NCBI GenBank assembly: GCA_046330285.1
Contig: JAXLSX010000005.1
Span: 151,333 to 215,332 of the forward strand
Length of the DNA: 64,000 bases
DNA from: RHKX01 sp046330285
GTDB lineage: Bacteria > Actinomycetota > Thermoleophilia > Solirubrobacterales > 70-9
Reading direction: 5' to 3'
Shown here: positions 1 to 9,716 of the stretch, piece by piece
Position numbering within the stretch: the first letter of the stretch is position 1
Layout of the letters: each line of letters starts with the position of its first letter
Program-made: the position numbers and the translations under genes
The notes under the pieces: model-generated
What the model saw: the letters and a program-made list of their open reading frames with translations, nothing else
Told to the model about the DNA's origin: nothing
Database searches by the model: none

Positions 1-2236
1 CTCCGCCGGATACGGCGTCGGCTACGCCTTCGCGAAGCAGAACATCTGCACGTTCGCGAACAACAACGTGACGACCTCGGCCCGCCGCTCGAAGTTCTTC
101 GGTCCCGAGGGCACCTCGCCGCAGAGCGCATCCGGCCCGGTCAACAACCTCGACTCGGACTTCTTCTGGCAGTCGGTGATCGACTCGGGGCGGATCGAGA
201 AGCTCCTGAAGGCGAAGGGGATCCAGAGTCCGTCGGACGACGCCAAGGCGGCGATCCGCGGCTACGCCGCCGGCTACAACGCCTACCTGAAGAAGACGGG
301 TGTCGACAACATCCCCGATCCCACCTGCCGCGGCAAGAAATGGGTGAAGCCGATCGAGGCGATCGACGTCTGGCGGCGGATCTACCAGGCCGACCTGCTC
401 GCGAGCGCTCAGAACTTCATCTCCGACTTCGTCGCCGCCCAGCCGCCGCCGTCGATGAACGCCGCTCCCGAGGTCTCGCTGCGGGATGCGGCGAAGGCCC
501 TGCCCGGCAGCCCCTACGACGTCACCGACGACAACGCGGACGCGGCCAAGCTCGGATCGAACGCGCTCGGGATCGGCAAGGAGGACTCGCAGTCCGGCAA
601 CGGCCTCGTCCTCGCGAACCCCCACTTCCCGTGGAAGGGAATCGACCGCTTCTGGGAGTTCCAGATCCAGATCCCCGGTGAGATGAACGCGATCGGGTCG
701 AGCCTGATGGGCTTCCCCGCCGTCAACATCGGCCACAACCGCCACGTCGCGTGGTCCCACACGGTCTCGACGGCTCAGCGGTTCACGCTGTTCGAGCTCG
801 AGCTCGACCCGAGCGACCCGACCAGCTACATGTACGACGGCGAGTCGGTGCCGATGACGCACCGGACGGTGACGGTCCCGGTCAAGGGCGGCGGCAAGGA
901 GTCGACGACCCTCTGGTACTCGCAGTTCGGGCCGATCCTCGCCCGTCCGAGCGTCGGGCTCAGCTGGAGCGACACGACCGTGTTCGCGCTCGGCGACGCC
1001 AACGATCAGATCCGCTCGGCCGACACCTGGCTGAACATGGACAAGGCGAAGAGCGCGAAGGATCTCGTCAAGGCCCAGTCGAAGTACCAGGGCAACCCGT
1101 GGGTGAACACGATCGGCGCCGACGACAAGGGCCGGGCGTTCTACACCGACGACACGGTGGTCCCGAACGTCACCCAGGAGCAGATCGACACCTGCATCAA
1201 GCCCGGGATCTCGACGGTCATCCACTCCGCGGCCGGGATCATCCCGCTCGACGGCTCGACGCCCGCCTGCAACTGGGGGACCGACTCCGACGCGGCGGTG
1301 AAGGGGATCTTCGGCCCGTCGAACCTGCCGATCCAGTTCCGGGACGACTACGTCCTCAACGCCAACGACTCCTACTGGCAGACGAACGCCCATGACCCGC
1401 TGACCGGGTTCAGCCCGATCATTGGCTGCGAGGACTGCGTCCAGGGCCTCCGCACCCAGCTTGGCCACGAGATGGTCAGCCAGCGGATGGATGCCTCCGA
1501 CGGGCTCGGCGGTACTCCCGGGTTCACGCTGAAGAACATGACGAACATGTGGCTCGGCGACCGCAGTCTCGGCGCGGAGCGGACCCGGCAGGGGCTCGTG
1601 AACATCTGCGAGGACAACCCGACGATCGGCGGCGTCGACGTCACCGAGGCGTGTCCGATCCTGGACGAGTACGACGAGACGGGCCTGCTCGACTCGCCCG
1701 GCGGCTGGCTCTTCAACATCTGGTGGCAGAAGTCCGGCGCCGGCACGTTCTGGAGCGTGCCCTTCGACGTCAACCAGCCGCTGACCACGCCGAACACGCT
1801 GAACGAGAGCAACGCCGCCTCGATCGCCGCGCTCGGCGAAGCCGTCCAGGAGCTGCGCGATCAGGGAATCCCGCTCGACGCGAGCTACGGCGACGTCCAG
1901 TTCGCGCTCGGGAAGAACGACAAGCACATCCCGATCCACGGCTGCTCGACCGGTTGCTGGCAGAACATCAACTCGAACTTCGACCCGAACGATTCCGAGT
2001 ACGCGTACGGACAGGTCAACTACGGCTCGAGCACGGTCCAGATGACCGAGCTCAGGCCGAAGGGCCCGAAGGGACACTGGCTGCTCACCTACTCGCAGTC
2101 GGAGAACAAGTCGAGCAAGCACTACAGCGATCAGACCGAGCAGTTCTCGGACAGCAAGTTCATCCCGATGCGCTACACGAACGACGAGATCCGCAGCGAC
2201 CCGAAGCTGAAGGTCACGAAGCTGAAGGGGAAGTAG
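1..2236 (+). CDS. Penicillin acylase family Ntn-hydrolase (5' end outside window)
   Basis: Likely hydrolyses amide bonds of acylated substrates (beta-lactams, acyl-homoserine lactones, other N-acyl amines) outside the cytoplasm. The open frame (codons from base 2) runs in from the left edge and begins with the family's GYGVGYAFAKQNICTFA stretch, so the signal peptide and first residues are missing. The maturation/nucleophile motif GSNA is at 554-565, with the serine codon at 557-559. This serine becomes the N-terminal nucleophile of the beta chain after removal of the linker peptide. It is followed by the typical LVLANPHFPW and NIGHNRHVAWSHT segments. About 740 residues are visible, close to the usual 750-850. 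The gene converges on the GH31 gene 6 bases away. Family assignment is confident; substrate is unknown. Confidence 0.9.
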   Translation, partial: SAGYGVGYAFAKQNICTFANNNVTTSARRSKFFGPEGTSPQSASGPVNNLDSDFFWQSVIDSGRIEKLLKAKGIQSPSDDAKAAIRGYAAGYNAYLKKTGVDNIPDPTCRGKKWVKPIEAIDVWRRIYQADLLASAQNFISDFVAAQPPPSMNAAPEVSLRDAAKALPGSPYDVTDDNADAAKLGSNALGIGKEDSQSGNGLVLANPHFPWKGIDRFWEFQIQIPGEMNAIGSSLMGFPAVNIGHNRHVAWSHTVSTAQRFTLFELELDPSDPTSYMYDGESVPMTHRTVTVPVKGGGKESTTLWYSQFGPILARPSVGLSWSDTTVFALGDANDQIRSADTWLNMDKAKSAKDLVKAQSKYQGNPWVNTIGADDKGRAFYTDDTVVPNVTQEQIDTCIKPGISTVIHSAAGIIPLDGSTPACNWGTDSDAAVKGIFGPSNLPIQFRDDYVLNANDSYWQTNAHDPLTGFSPIIGCEDCVQGLRTQLGHEMVSQRMDASDGLGGTPGFTLKNMTNMWLGDRSLGAERTRQGLVNICEDNPTIGGVDVTEACPILDEYDETGLLDSPGGWLFNIWWQKSGAGTFWSVPFDVNQPLTTPNTLNESNAASIAALGEAVQELRDQGIPLDASYGDVQFALGKNDKHIPIHGCSTGCWQNINSNFDPNDSEYAYGQVNYGSSTVQMTELRPKGPKGHWLLTYSQSENKSSKHYSDQTEQFSDSKFIPMRYTNDEIRSDPKLKVTKLKGK

Positions 2237-2242
2237 GAGCGG

Positions 2243-4681
2243 TCAGCGCGAGACGGTGACCCCGGATTCGATCCGGGTGTTCACGACGAGGACCTGCGTC
2301 CGCGGGTCGTAGCCCCATCCGCCCTGCAGGCGCTCGCCGTCGACGGTGACGACGCGCGGCCGGAACGGGTGGCGAAGGGTCGAGAGCGAGGCCTCGAGGT
2401 CGACCCTCATCGCGCGCGGCGAATCGACGCGGAGGCTCCAGGCGCCGTCGCCCTCGGTTGACGACAACGTGCCGCCCTTGCCGAAGCGGGCGTCGCTGGT
2501 GCCGCGCGGCAAAGCGATCACGTGCAGGTGTCCGCGGCGGTCGCCGAGGCTGACGTGATCGTCGTCGCCGTAGCCGGCGAGCGTCTCGACGTTCGGCGGC
2601 AGCAGCGGCAGCAGCGTCCCGGCCCGGGCGAACACGGGGATCTCGCGCAGCGGAGCGTCGGCGTCGACCGCGCGCGGGCCGCGGACGATCCGGGCCCGGT
2701 CACGGAGCCGGAACGAGCCGTTGCCGGGCCGGAACCCGACCGCGTCCCAGAGGTCGACCCACTCGCCACGTGGCAGATACACCCGGCGCGAGCTAGCGCC
2801 GGGCTCGAACACCGGCGCGACCATCAGGTCGGGGCCGAACAGGTACTGGCCGTCGCGGCCGGTCGCGCGGGGATCGCGGGGGAAGGCGAGCGCGAGCTGG
2901 CGCATGATCGGCATCCCCGAGCGCGCGTAGGCGCGGTCGGCGGCGACGAGGTAGGGGTAGAGCTGGGTCCGGAGCTTCGCGTAGCGGCGGTAGATCGGGA
3001 GGGTCGGCTCCTCCCATACCTGCGGCCGCGCCGACTTCGGCACGCCGATCCCCTCGGCCTTCGTCCGCATGACCCCGGAGAAGGCGCCGAACTCGATCCA
3101 GCGGGCGAGCAGTTCGGGGTCGAGCGTCTGGCCGGAGAGCGTGAAGAACCCGCCGATGTCGGAGCCCCAGAGGGAGACGCCGGAGAGGCCGATGCTGAGC
3201 GCCTCGCGGGCGGCCGACCGGAGCCCGTCGAAGTTCCACCCGGTGGTCGGGTCGCCGCCCCAGACGATCTGGGAGAACGGCGCCGCCCCGGTGAAGCCGG
3301 AGCGGTTGAAGCGGATGATCGGCCGTCGTTTCGACTCGGCGTAGCGGAACCCTTCGCGGTGGTAGAGGACCGGATAGCGGTTGTGCATCCGCTTCCCGTT
3401 CATGCCGCTCTCGGCCACCGAGTCGGGTGGGGTGTACTCGCCGTAGTCCTCCATCCAGCCGTCGTATCCGGCCCGGTAGGCGCGATCGAGGATCGAGCGG
3501 TAGATCGGGGCCGCCGCGGGATCGGTGAAGTCGAACATCCCGACCTGGGTGACCCCCGATCCGACGAAGGCGGTGAGGGTGTACGGCGAGCCGTCGCGAT
3601 GCTCGAGGAAGGCCCCGGCGCCGACGGCCTCGTCGAACGGCTCCGTGTAGCTGGCGCAGATCGCCTCCCGCGTGTATGTCAACGCGGCGGCACCGGTCGC
3701 GTGGAGGTCAGCCGTGCGCAGGCGCTCCGCCGCCTCCTGGCCCTGGTCGGAGCCGCAGGGCATGTAGCGCATGTGGGTCTCGACGGCCGAATACGGCGCG
3801 TCCGCGTCCCGGAGGGCGCCGAGGTCGGCGAGCTCGTCGGGCGCGGTGTTCTGATGCCCGGTCTGCACCCAGGGGCCGAACAGCCACGGCGCCGCCGGCC
3901 GCGGCTGGCGGCCGATCGTCGCCGTCAACCGCCGGAGGACGTCACGAGGCCGCGGGCCCGCGAAGAAGCTGAGCGACAGCTTGCGGGCGTCCGCCTCGAC
4001 GCTCCACTGTCCCGCCGACTCGGTGCCGAGCCGGAACCTGCTCGTCTCGAGGTTGTTCGCGAGGACCCCGTAGCCGCGGGTCGACAACAGCCACGGCATC
4101 GGGAAGTAGGTCGCGTCGCTCCGTTGCCGGATCCCCCACGGAGGCACCGTTGCCGAGATCAACGGGTACTCGCTCGACTGGTAGGGGCCCTCGCCGACGT
4201 AGTTCTCGACGACGTTGCCGCGCTGGTCGACGTGGTCGGAGCGCTCGCCGAAGCCGAGCATCCGCTCGGCGCCGGACGTCCGGAAGCCGATCCCGGTCGT
4301 CTCGACGGGGCCGCCCTCGACCTTCGCGTCGATCCGCTGGACGCCGCCGCGCTCCGGAGCGACGGTCAGGACGATCCGCCGCCCGCCGGGGTCGTCGGTC
4401 GCCAGGACCCAGCGGCGCGCGGCGCCGTCGCGGCTCGCGCGGAGGACGTTCGTCGCGTGATGCCAGGAGCCGTCCGCGAGGAACCCGAGGCGCCCGCCCG
4501 GGGCGTCACCGCCCCTGCCGGCCTCGCGCAGGAGGCCGTCGGCGGCGAGGCCGCGGACGGCGATCCGGCCGCTGCCGGGATCCACCGCGACGCCGGCGGA
4601 AGCCGACGCGGGCACCGCCAGTGCTGCGGCGGCGGCGAGGCACACGGCGGCGGCGGGGAGTCTCGGTCGCGGGACGGGCAC
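2243..4681 (-). CDS. Secreted glycoside hydrolase family 31 (alpha-glucosidase type)
   Basis: GH31 enzymes cleave terminal alpha-glycosides with retention, using two aspartates. With the GTG at 4681 the protein is 812 aa and opens with a clear signal peptide (VPVPRPRLPAAAVCLAAAAA then ASASA). A longer frame back to GTG 4783 adds an arginine-rich extension with no sorting logic, so I prefer 4681. The nucleophile Asp is D412 in GWMEDYGEY, and the acid/base candidate is D477 in VWGGDPTTGW. The barrel is followed by the usual C-terminal beta domains (RVYLPRGEWVDLWD). The GWMxDxGEY form is shared with sulfoquinovosidases and related subfamilies, so an unusual sugar is possible. The gene is divergent from the 4804 exoprotein gene. 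Confidence 0.9.
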   Translation of the reverse strand: MPVPRPRLPAAAVCLAAAAALAVPASASAGVAVDPGSGRIAVRGLAADGLLREAGRGGDAPGGRLGFLADGSWHHATNVLRASRDGAARRWVLATDDPGGRRIVLTVAPERGGVQRIDAKVEGGPVETTGIGFRTSGAERMLGFGERSDHVDQRGNVVENYVGEGPYQSSEYPLISATVPPWGIRQRSDATYFPMPWLLSTRGYGVLANNLETSRFRLGTESAGQWSVEADARKLSLSFFAGPRPRDVLRRLTATIGRQPRPAAPWLFGPWVQTGHQNTAPDELADLGALRDADAPYSAVETHMRYMPCGSDQGQEAAERLRTADLHATGAAALTYTREAICASYTEPFDEAVGAGAFLEHRDGSPYTLTAFVGSGVTQVGMFDFTDPAAAPIYRSILDRAYRAGYDGWMEDYGEYTPPDSVAESGMNGKRMHNRYPVLYHREGFRYAESKRRPIIRFNRSGFTGAAPFSQIVWGGDPTTGWNFDGLRSAAREALSIGLSGVSLWGSDIGGFFTLSGQTLDPELLARWIEFGAFSGVMRTKAEGIGVPKSARPQVWEEPTLPIYRRYAKLRTQLYPYLVAADRAYARSGMPIMRQLALAFPRDPRATGRDGQYLFGPDLMVAPVFEPGASSRRVYLPRGEWVDLWDAVGFRPGNGSFRLRDRARIVRGPRAVDADAPLREIPVFARAGTLLPLLPPNVETLAGYGDDDHVSLGDRRGHLHVIALPRGTSDARFGKGGTLSSTEGDGAWSLRVDSPRAMRVDLEASLSTLRHPFRPRVVTVDGERLQGGWGYDPRTQVLVVNTRIESGVTVSR

Positions 4682-4720
4682 GCCCGGATTATCGCGCCCT
4701 GCTTCGGTTTCCGTCGAACC

Positions 4721-4736
4721 GGAACACGGCTGTTCC
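4721..4736. promoter_or_regulatory. 16-bp palindrome in divergent promoter region
   Basis: GGAACAcggcTGTTCC is a perfect inverted repeat with 6-bp arms and a 4-base centre. It lies between the GH31 start at 4681 and the exoprotein start at 4804. Position and symmetry suit a dimeric repressor operator controlling both secreted-protein genes. No regulator gene is adjacent. Confidence 0.45.
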
Positions 4737-4803
4737 ACCCTTGATAGCGTCCGCCGACGCACGCCCCCGGGGAGGGGTACCACGCCATGGAGGAGAGACC
4801 ATC

Positions 4804-7299
4804 TTGACCAGGACCGCCCGCTTGCTCGTCGCCCTGCTGGCCCTCGCGATCTGCGCGACCTTCGCCGCGAACGCGTCCGCCGACACCTCGTCCGCGAAGG
4901 CGAAGAACAAGGTCTCGCTGAAGGTGAAGAGCAAGAGCCAGAAGCAGATCCTCAAGAAGGGGATCGAGGTTCAGGTCAAGGGCAAGAAGCCGAAGAAGGG
5001 CAAGAAGGGCAAGAAGGTGACCCTGAATGCCGAGTCCAAGACCTTCGACGCGCCGCAGTTCGCGAAGCTCGCGAAGCCGGCCACGGTCAGGCTCAACAAG
5101 AAGGGCAAGGCCACGGCGAAGCTGAAGCTGACCGGCAAGGGCGAGAGCGCCGTCACCACCTGCCAGGGCCGCACGGTCAAGGTCTCGGCCTCGGGTGCCA
5201 AGGCCACGTTCGAGCTGACCCGCGACACGACTGACTGCAAGCCGCAGGACGTCAACATGAGCCGGGCCGACGAGTGCGACTTCATCGCCGACCAGGATCA
5301 GGGGCAGTGCCTGCTGCCGTTCCCCGACGACTTCTACACGAAGGCCGACCCCACCTCGAGCACCGGCCGGCGGGTCGACCTGCAGACGTCGGCGATGCCC
5401 GCGAACAACCTCGACCAGCACATGGACGCCGCGCCGTACAACGAGGCCGAGGGCTTCAGCCCCGGCCAGTCGATCGTCGTCAAGGCTCCGGGTCTGGACA
5501 CCCAGGAGGCGGCCGCCGCAACCGGGGCGGTCCCGCTCAGTGACCTCGGCGCCTACCAGGACGCCGACGCTCCGGTCGTCGTGATCGACGCGACCACCGG
5601 CGAGCGCTGGCCGATCTGGGTCGAGGTCGACTCGAACGCCGATACGGCACTGGAGACGGCGGTTCTGATCCACCCGGCGGTCAACTTCGCCTCCGGGCAC
5701 CGCTACATCGTCGCCATGCGCAACCTCAAGGACGCCGACGGCAACACGCTCTCGGCGCCCCAGGGCTTCCGCTACTACCGCGACGATCTGCCGTCGAGCG
5801 AGCCTGAGATCAACGCTCAGCGCAACCGCTTCGACAGCATCTTCGACACGCTCCGCGACGCCGATGTCCAGCGCTCGAACCTGTACCTGGCCTGGGACTT
5901 CACGGTCAACTCGGACGAGAACATCGCCCAGTACACGCTCTCGATGCGCAACCAGGCCTTCGAGGATCTCGGCGACACCAACCTCGGCAACGGCTCCGTC
6001 GAGGGGGACGCGCCCGAGTTCACGGTCACTTCCGTTCAGAACTTCACCACCGGTCAGGACGCGAACATGGCGCGTCGGGTCCAGGGAACGTTCACCGTTC
6101 CCTGCTACATGACCGATCCCGACGGTGCCCTGCCGGCGATGAAGCCCTGCGACCCGGGCGCCCGTCTCAACCTCGACTCGAACGGCGTCCCGCAGCAGAA
6201 CGGCACCTGGACCGCCAACTTCAACTGCATGATTCCCCACGCCGCGATCGACGACGTCGGCGCCGCGCCGGCCCGGCCGACCGTCTACGGACACGGCCTC
6301 CTCGGCAGCGCCAACGAGGCGACGTCGGGCCCGCAGAAGTCACTCGGGCAGGCCCACGACATCATGGACTGCGCCACCGACGAGATCGGGATGGCCAACG
6401 CCGACATCGGCAACACGATCGGCATCCTGCAGAACATGAGCAAGTTCCCGCAGCTGGCGGACCGCCTCCAGCAGGGACTCATCAACGGCCTCTACCTCGG
6501 CCGCCTGCTCAACAACAACGACGGCTTCGTCAGCGACGAGGCCTTCACCGTCGACGGCGACGACGGCGTCAACACCAACGACAACCCGGTGATCGACACG
6601 TCGAAGCTCTACTACAACGGCAACAGCCAGGGAGCGATCTTCGGCGGCGCCTGGATGGCGCTTTCGCCGGACGCGACCCGCGGCTCGCTCGGCGTCGGCG
6701 GCATGAACTACTCGGTGCTGCTGAACCGCTCGGTCGACTTCGACACGTACGCGGCCTTCCTCGACCCCGCATACCCGGACGAGCTGAATCAGCAGCTCGT
6801 GCTGTCGATGGTTCAGATGCTCTGGGATCGCGGTGAGACGAACGGCTACGCGCACCGGATCACGACGAACCCGCTGCCGAACACCCCGCAGCACAAGCTG
6901 CTGATGAACATCGCCGTCGGCGATCACCAGGTCAGCAACTACACGGCCGAGACGATGGCGCGGACGATCGGCGCCAGCATCCACACACCGGTTGTCTACG
7001 ACGGTCGCTGGCCGGGCGTCGACTACGGCTGGAACATCCCGGCCATCGGGAGCTACCCGTTCAACGGCTCGGCGCTGGTCTACTGGGACGGCGGTCCGCT
7101 CGACTACCCCGACGGAACCAACACCGATCCGATCCCGAACATCCCGAATCGCGATGGCGAGGATCCCCACGAGTATCCCCGCAACGCCCCCGGTGAGCAG
7201 GCGATGGTCTCTGACTTCCTGATGCCGGACAACGTCAGCGAGATCAATGACGAGTGCGCCGGGGCGCCCTGCTACAGCAACGGTTTCACCGGGCCTTAG
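4804..7299 (+). CDS. Large secreted alpha/beta-hydrolase-like exoprotein with Lys-rich N-terminal module
   Basis: An 831-aa protein starting at TTG 4804, which lies 5 bases after the GGAGGAGAG ribosome-binding site at 4789-4797. Residues 1 to about 27 are a signal peptide ending ANASA. Residues 30-150 are very lysine-rich (repeated KKGK, KGKKPKKGKK) and resemble a beta-sandwich module. The main domain carries LPFPDDFYTKADP, reminiscent of the N-terminal domain of bacterial virulence-factor lipases. A nucleophile-elbow motif GNSQG has Ser608 in YYNGNSQGAIFGGAW. It is probably an exported esterase/lipase-like hydrolase, but substrate and exact family are not certain. A strong intrinsic terminator follows the stop codon directly. 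Confidence 0.7.
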   Translation: MTRTARLLVALLALAICATFAANASADTSSAKAKNKVSLKVKSKSQKQILKKGIEVQVKGKKPKKGKKGKKVTLNAESKTFDAPQFAKLAKPATVRLNKKGKATAKLKLTGKGESAVTTCQGRTVKVSASGAKATFELTRDTTDCKPQDVNMSRADECDFIADQDQGQCLLPFPDDFYTKADPTSSTGRRVDLQTSAMPANNLDQHMDAAPYNEAEGFSPGQSIVVKAPGLDTQEAAAATGAVPLSDLGAYQDADAPVVVIDATTGERWPIWVEVDSNADTALETAVLIHPAVNFASGHRYIVAMRNLKDADGNTLSAPQGFRYYRDDLPSSEPEINAQRNRFDSIFDTLRDADVQRSNLYLAWDFTVNSDENIAQYTLSMRNQAFEDLGDTNLGNGSVEGDAPEFTVTSVQNFTTGQDANMARRVQGTFTVPCYMTDPDGALPAMKPCDPGARLNLDSNGVPQQNGTWTANFNCMIPHAAIDDVGAAPARPTVYGHGLLGSANEATSGPQKSLGQAHDIMDCATDEIGMANADIGNTIGILQNMSKFPQLADRLQQGLINGLYLGRLLNNNDGFVSDEAFTVDGDDGVNTNDNPVIDTSKLYYNGNSQGAIFGGAWMALSPDATRGSLGVGGMNYSVLLNRSVDFDTYAAFLDPAYPDELNQQLVLSMVQMLWDRGETNGYAHRITTNPLPNTPQHKLLMNIAVGDHQVSNYTAETMARTIGASIHTPVVYDGRWPGVDYGWNIPAIGSYPFNGSALVYWDGGPLDYPDGTNTDPIPNIPNRDGEDPHEYPRNAPGEQAMVSDFLMPDNVSEINDECAGAPCYSNGFTGP

Positions 7300-7302
7300 G
7301 GG

Positions 7303-7340
7303 AACGGCCGGCACCGCTAGGTGCCGGCCGTTTGCTTTTG
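7303..7340 (+). terminator. Rho-independent terminator after exoprotein gene
   Basis: A perfect 13-bp stem (AACGGCCGGCACC, loop GCTA, GGTGCCGGCCGTT) begins 4 bases after the stop codon and is followed by a T-rich stretch (TGCTTTTG). It is the clearest intrinsic terminator in the window. Confidence 0.85.
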
Positions 7341-7498
7341 CAGGGGTTTGCTGTACCTTCCCCGGCGTCGGGTTGCCTCGAGTTCATCGAACGGCGCCCG
7401 AGAGGTTCAAGTTTCTCGCTGCCTTCGGCTGACTGCCGAGCGTTTTCGGGGCCGACGAATCTCCGAAATACACAACGCTCACAAGGAGCAGCAGAAGA

Positions 7499-8800
7499 AT
7501 GAGTAAGACCTTCGCCGATCTCGGCGTGTCAAAGGCCGTGGCGAGCGCGCTCGCCGACCGCGGCATCGAATCCCCCTTCCCCGTCCAGCAGCTCGTCATC
7601 GAGGACGTGCTCGCGGGCCGAGACGTCCTCGTGCAGTCGCCGACCGGCTCCGGCAAGACGCTCGCCTTCGGCGTCCCCCTCGTCGACCTGATCGCCGCCG
7701 ACGCGCGCCGTCCCGCCGCCCTCGTGCTGGCGCCGACCCGCGAGCTCGCACGGCAAATCGTCGACGAGCTCCAGACGATCGCCCGCGCCCGCGCCCTCAA
7801 GGTCGAGGTCGTCTACGGCGGCGTCGGAATGGAGCCGCAGATCCGCAAGGCCCCGAAGGCGCACATCCTCGTCGCCACCCCGGGCCGTCTCGAGGACCTG
7901 CTGCAGCGCCGCGCGCTGACGCTGAAGAACATCCGCGCCCTCGTCCTCGACGAGGCCGACCGGATGCTCGACATGGGCTTCAAGCCCGCGGTCGACCGGA
8001 TCGTCGGCCAGATCCCCGGCAACCGCCAGACACTCTTCTTCTCCGCCACCCTCGAGGGTGCCGCGGGGAAGGTCGCCGCGGCATACACGCGCGACGCACG
8101 CCGGCACGTCCACGCTCCGAAGCCGGAGGGTGGGCGTGCGGCGATCAGTCATCGCTTCTACGAGGCCGAGAGCCAGGCGGCCAAGGTCGACCTGCTCGTC
8201 GACGAGCTCGACGCCCGCGACCGCGGCCGGACCCTCGTCTTCGTCCGGACCAAGCGCGGTGCCGACCGCCTCGTCAAGAAGCTCCGCACCCGCGACGTCG
8301 AAGCGGTCGCCATGCACGGCGACAAGTCGCAGTCGCAGCGGCAGAAAGCCCTCGCCCGCTTCGAGCGCGGCGACGTGACCGTGCTGATCGCGACCGACGT
8401 CGCCGCCCGCGGGATCGACGTCCCCGAGGTAACGCACGTCATCAACTTCGACGCGCCCGAGGACAGCGACACCTACACGCACCGCGTCGGCCGCACCGGC
8501 CGCGCGGGAGCGACCGGTTCCGCCGTCTCGTTCGTGCTCGCCGATCAGGTCCACGACGTCCGCGAGATGGCACGCACGCTCGGGCTCGCCGGCGAGTTCG
8601 AGCGCCGCGCCGGCGCCGGCAAGGGCTCGCCGCCGCCGCGCGACGACCGCGGCCGGACCAAGGGCGGCGGTCGTAACCAGGGCGGCGGACGCCCCGGCAA
8701 GAACTCCCACCACCCCAACGCCCGCAAGAAGCAGGGCGGCGGCGGATCGACCGGCCCGCGGCGGCGGCGTCGCCGGCCGCGCCAGGCAACTCGCGGCTAG
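7499..8800 (+). CDS. DEAD-box ATP-dependent RNA helicase
   Basis: A 433-aa RhlE/CsdA-like helicase that unwinds RNA duplexes in ribosome assembly, mRNA turnover or cold adaptation. Visible motifs in order: Q-motif region (ESPFPVQQ, 24-31), motif I GSGKT (50-54), PTRELA (79-84), DEAD (151-154), SAT (182-184), and HRVGRTGRAG in the C-terminal RecA domain. The last about 60 residues are a Gly/Arg/Lys-rich basic tail typical of RNA-binding extensions. The ATG at 7499 follows AAGGAG (7483-7488) at good spacing. About 160 nt of leader precede it, with a small stem (TCGGCtgactGCCGA), as often seen for helicases with post-transcriptional control. Confidence 0.95.
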   Translation: MSKTFADLGVSKAVASALADRGIESPFPVQQLVIEDVLAGRDVLVQSPTGSGKTLAFGVPLVDLIAADARRPAALVLAPTRELARQIVDELQTIARARALKVEVVYGGVGMEPQIRKAPKAHILVATPGRLEDLLQRRALTLKNIRALVLDEADRMLDMGFKPAVDRIVGQIPGNRQTLFFSATLEGAAGKVAAAYTRDARRHVHAPKPEGGRAAISHRFYEAESQAAKVDLLVDELDARDRGRTLVFVRTKRGADRLVKKLRTRDVEAVAMHGDKSQSQRQKALARFERGDVTVLIATDVAARGIDVPEVTHVINFDAPEDSDTYTHRVGRTGRAGATGSAVSFVLADQVHDVREMARTLGLAGEFERRAGAGKGSPPPRDDRGRTKGGGRNQGGGRPGKNSHHPNARKKQGGGGSTGPRRRRRRPRQATRG

Positions 8801-8808
8801 GACGCCAC

Positions 8809-8836
8809 GCCGAGCCCGCGGCTACGCGGGCTCGGC
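8809..8836. terminator. Hairpin between convergent helicase and sigma genes
   Basis: A perfect 12-bp inverted repeat, GCCGAGCCCGCG / CGCGGGCTCGGC, with tetraloop GCTA. The loop contains the reverse-strand stop codon of the sigma gene. There is no T-tract, but position and strength suit bidirectional termination. Confidence 0.65.
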
Positions 8837-9586
8837 CAGCTCCTCGCCGCCGCCGACGGCGGCCAGGAGCTTCTGCAGCGCGGCGTTGAGCGTCCGCGAG
8901 ACCTGCATCTGCGAAATCCCGATCCGGGCGCCGATCTCGCGCTGGGTCAGGCCTTCGTGAAATCGGAGGTGGAGCGCCTGGCGCTCCCGCGGCCGCAGCG
9001 GTGCCGTCCCGGCAGCGAGGTTGTCCTCGATCCGCGAGAAGCCTCCGTCGTCGGCTCCGAGGGTCTCGACGAGCGGCGTCGGGTCGTCCTCGATCCGCAT
9101 CGTCGCCGCGTCGAGCGACATCGGGCGCCGCGTCCGCTCGGCGTAGAGCGCTTCGAGCACCTCGGTCTCGGTCAGGCCCGCGCGACCGGCGATCGCGCCG
9201 ACCGTCGGCGCCTGCCCCGATTCGGCGCGGAGCACGCGAACCACCTGGTCGATCCGGGCGGAGCGCTCCTGGAGGCCGCGCGGCAGCCGCACCGTCCACG
9301 AGTTGTCGCGGAAGTGGTGGCGGAGCTCGCCGAGGATCGTCGGCGCGGCGAAGGCGACGAAGTCGGAGCTCAGCGACGAGTCGTAGCGGTCGAGCGCCTT
9401 CAGCAGTCCGAGGCAGGCGACCTGGACGAGGTCCTCGACGGCTTCGCTCCCGCCGCGATAACGGAGGGCGAGCGAGCGCGCGAGCGGCATGAACCGCTCG
9501 ACCAGCTCCTCACGGACCCGGGGATCGCGCGTCTCCGCGAACCGTCGCAGCAGCTGACGTTCGTACTGGGTGGAAGCAGCGTTCAA
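8822..9586 (-). CDS. SigB/SigF-type alternative sigma factor
   Basis: A 254-aa sigma-70 family protein directing RNA polymerase to stress-type promoters. It has region 2 (PLARSLALRYRGGSEAVEDL, YDSSLSSDFVAFAAPTI, then a LRHHFRDNSW core), region 3 (TVGAIAGRAGLTETEVLEAL), and region 4 with a helix-turn-helix (LTQREIGARIGISQMQVSRT). The DLVQVACLGLLKALDRYD signature is typical of the SigB/F/G group rather than ECF factors. The start is TTG 9586, preceded by AAAGGCGGAG on the coding strand. No anti-sigma or anti-anti-sigma gene is adjacent, so its partner-switching regulators would lie elsewhere. Confidence 0.92.
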   Translation of the reverse strand: MNAASTQYERQLLRRFAETRDPRVREELVERFMPLARSLALRYRGGSEAVEDLVQVACLGLLKALDRYDSSLSSDFVAFAAPTILGELRHHFRDNSWTVRLPRGLQERSARIDQVVRVLRAESGQAPTVGAIAGRAGLTETEVLEALYAERTRRPMSLDAATMRIEDDPTPLVETLGADDGGFSRIEDNLAAGTAPLRPRERQALHLRFHEGLTQREIGARIGISQMQVSRTLNAALQKLLAAVGGGEELAEPA

Positions 9587-9716
9587 GGCTCCGCCTTTCT
9601 GTCTCGCTCAACGCGATGACGAGGCCCCTCCCATCCATTTCACCTGCGACTTGGGCGCTGGGTTGTCGATCTCTACCCGGGTGCGCCGGGTCAGACAAGG
9701 CTAGACGATCGGGCTC

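Noticed and set aside
2522..4744. Long plus-strand open frame opposite the GH31 gene (740 codons)
   Set aside because: Arg/Pro/Gly-rich, no domain, lies antisense to a clear GH31 gene; an artefact of high GC.
4366..6294. 642-codon minus-strand frame opposite the 4804 exoprotein
   Set aside because: Composition of a shadow frame (V/R/G/D rich), no start signals; the opposite strand has a signal peptide and hydrolase motif.
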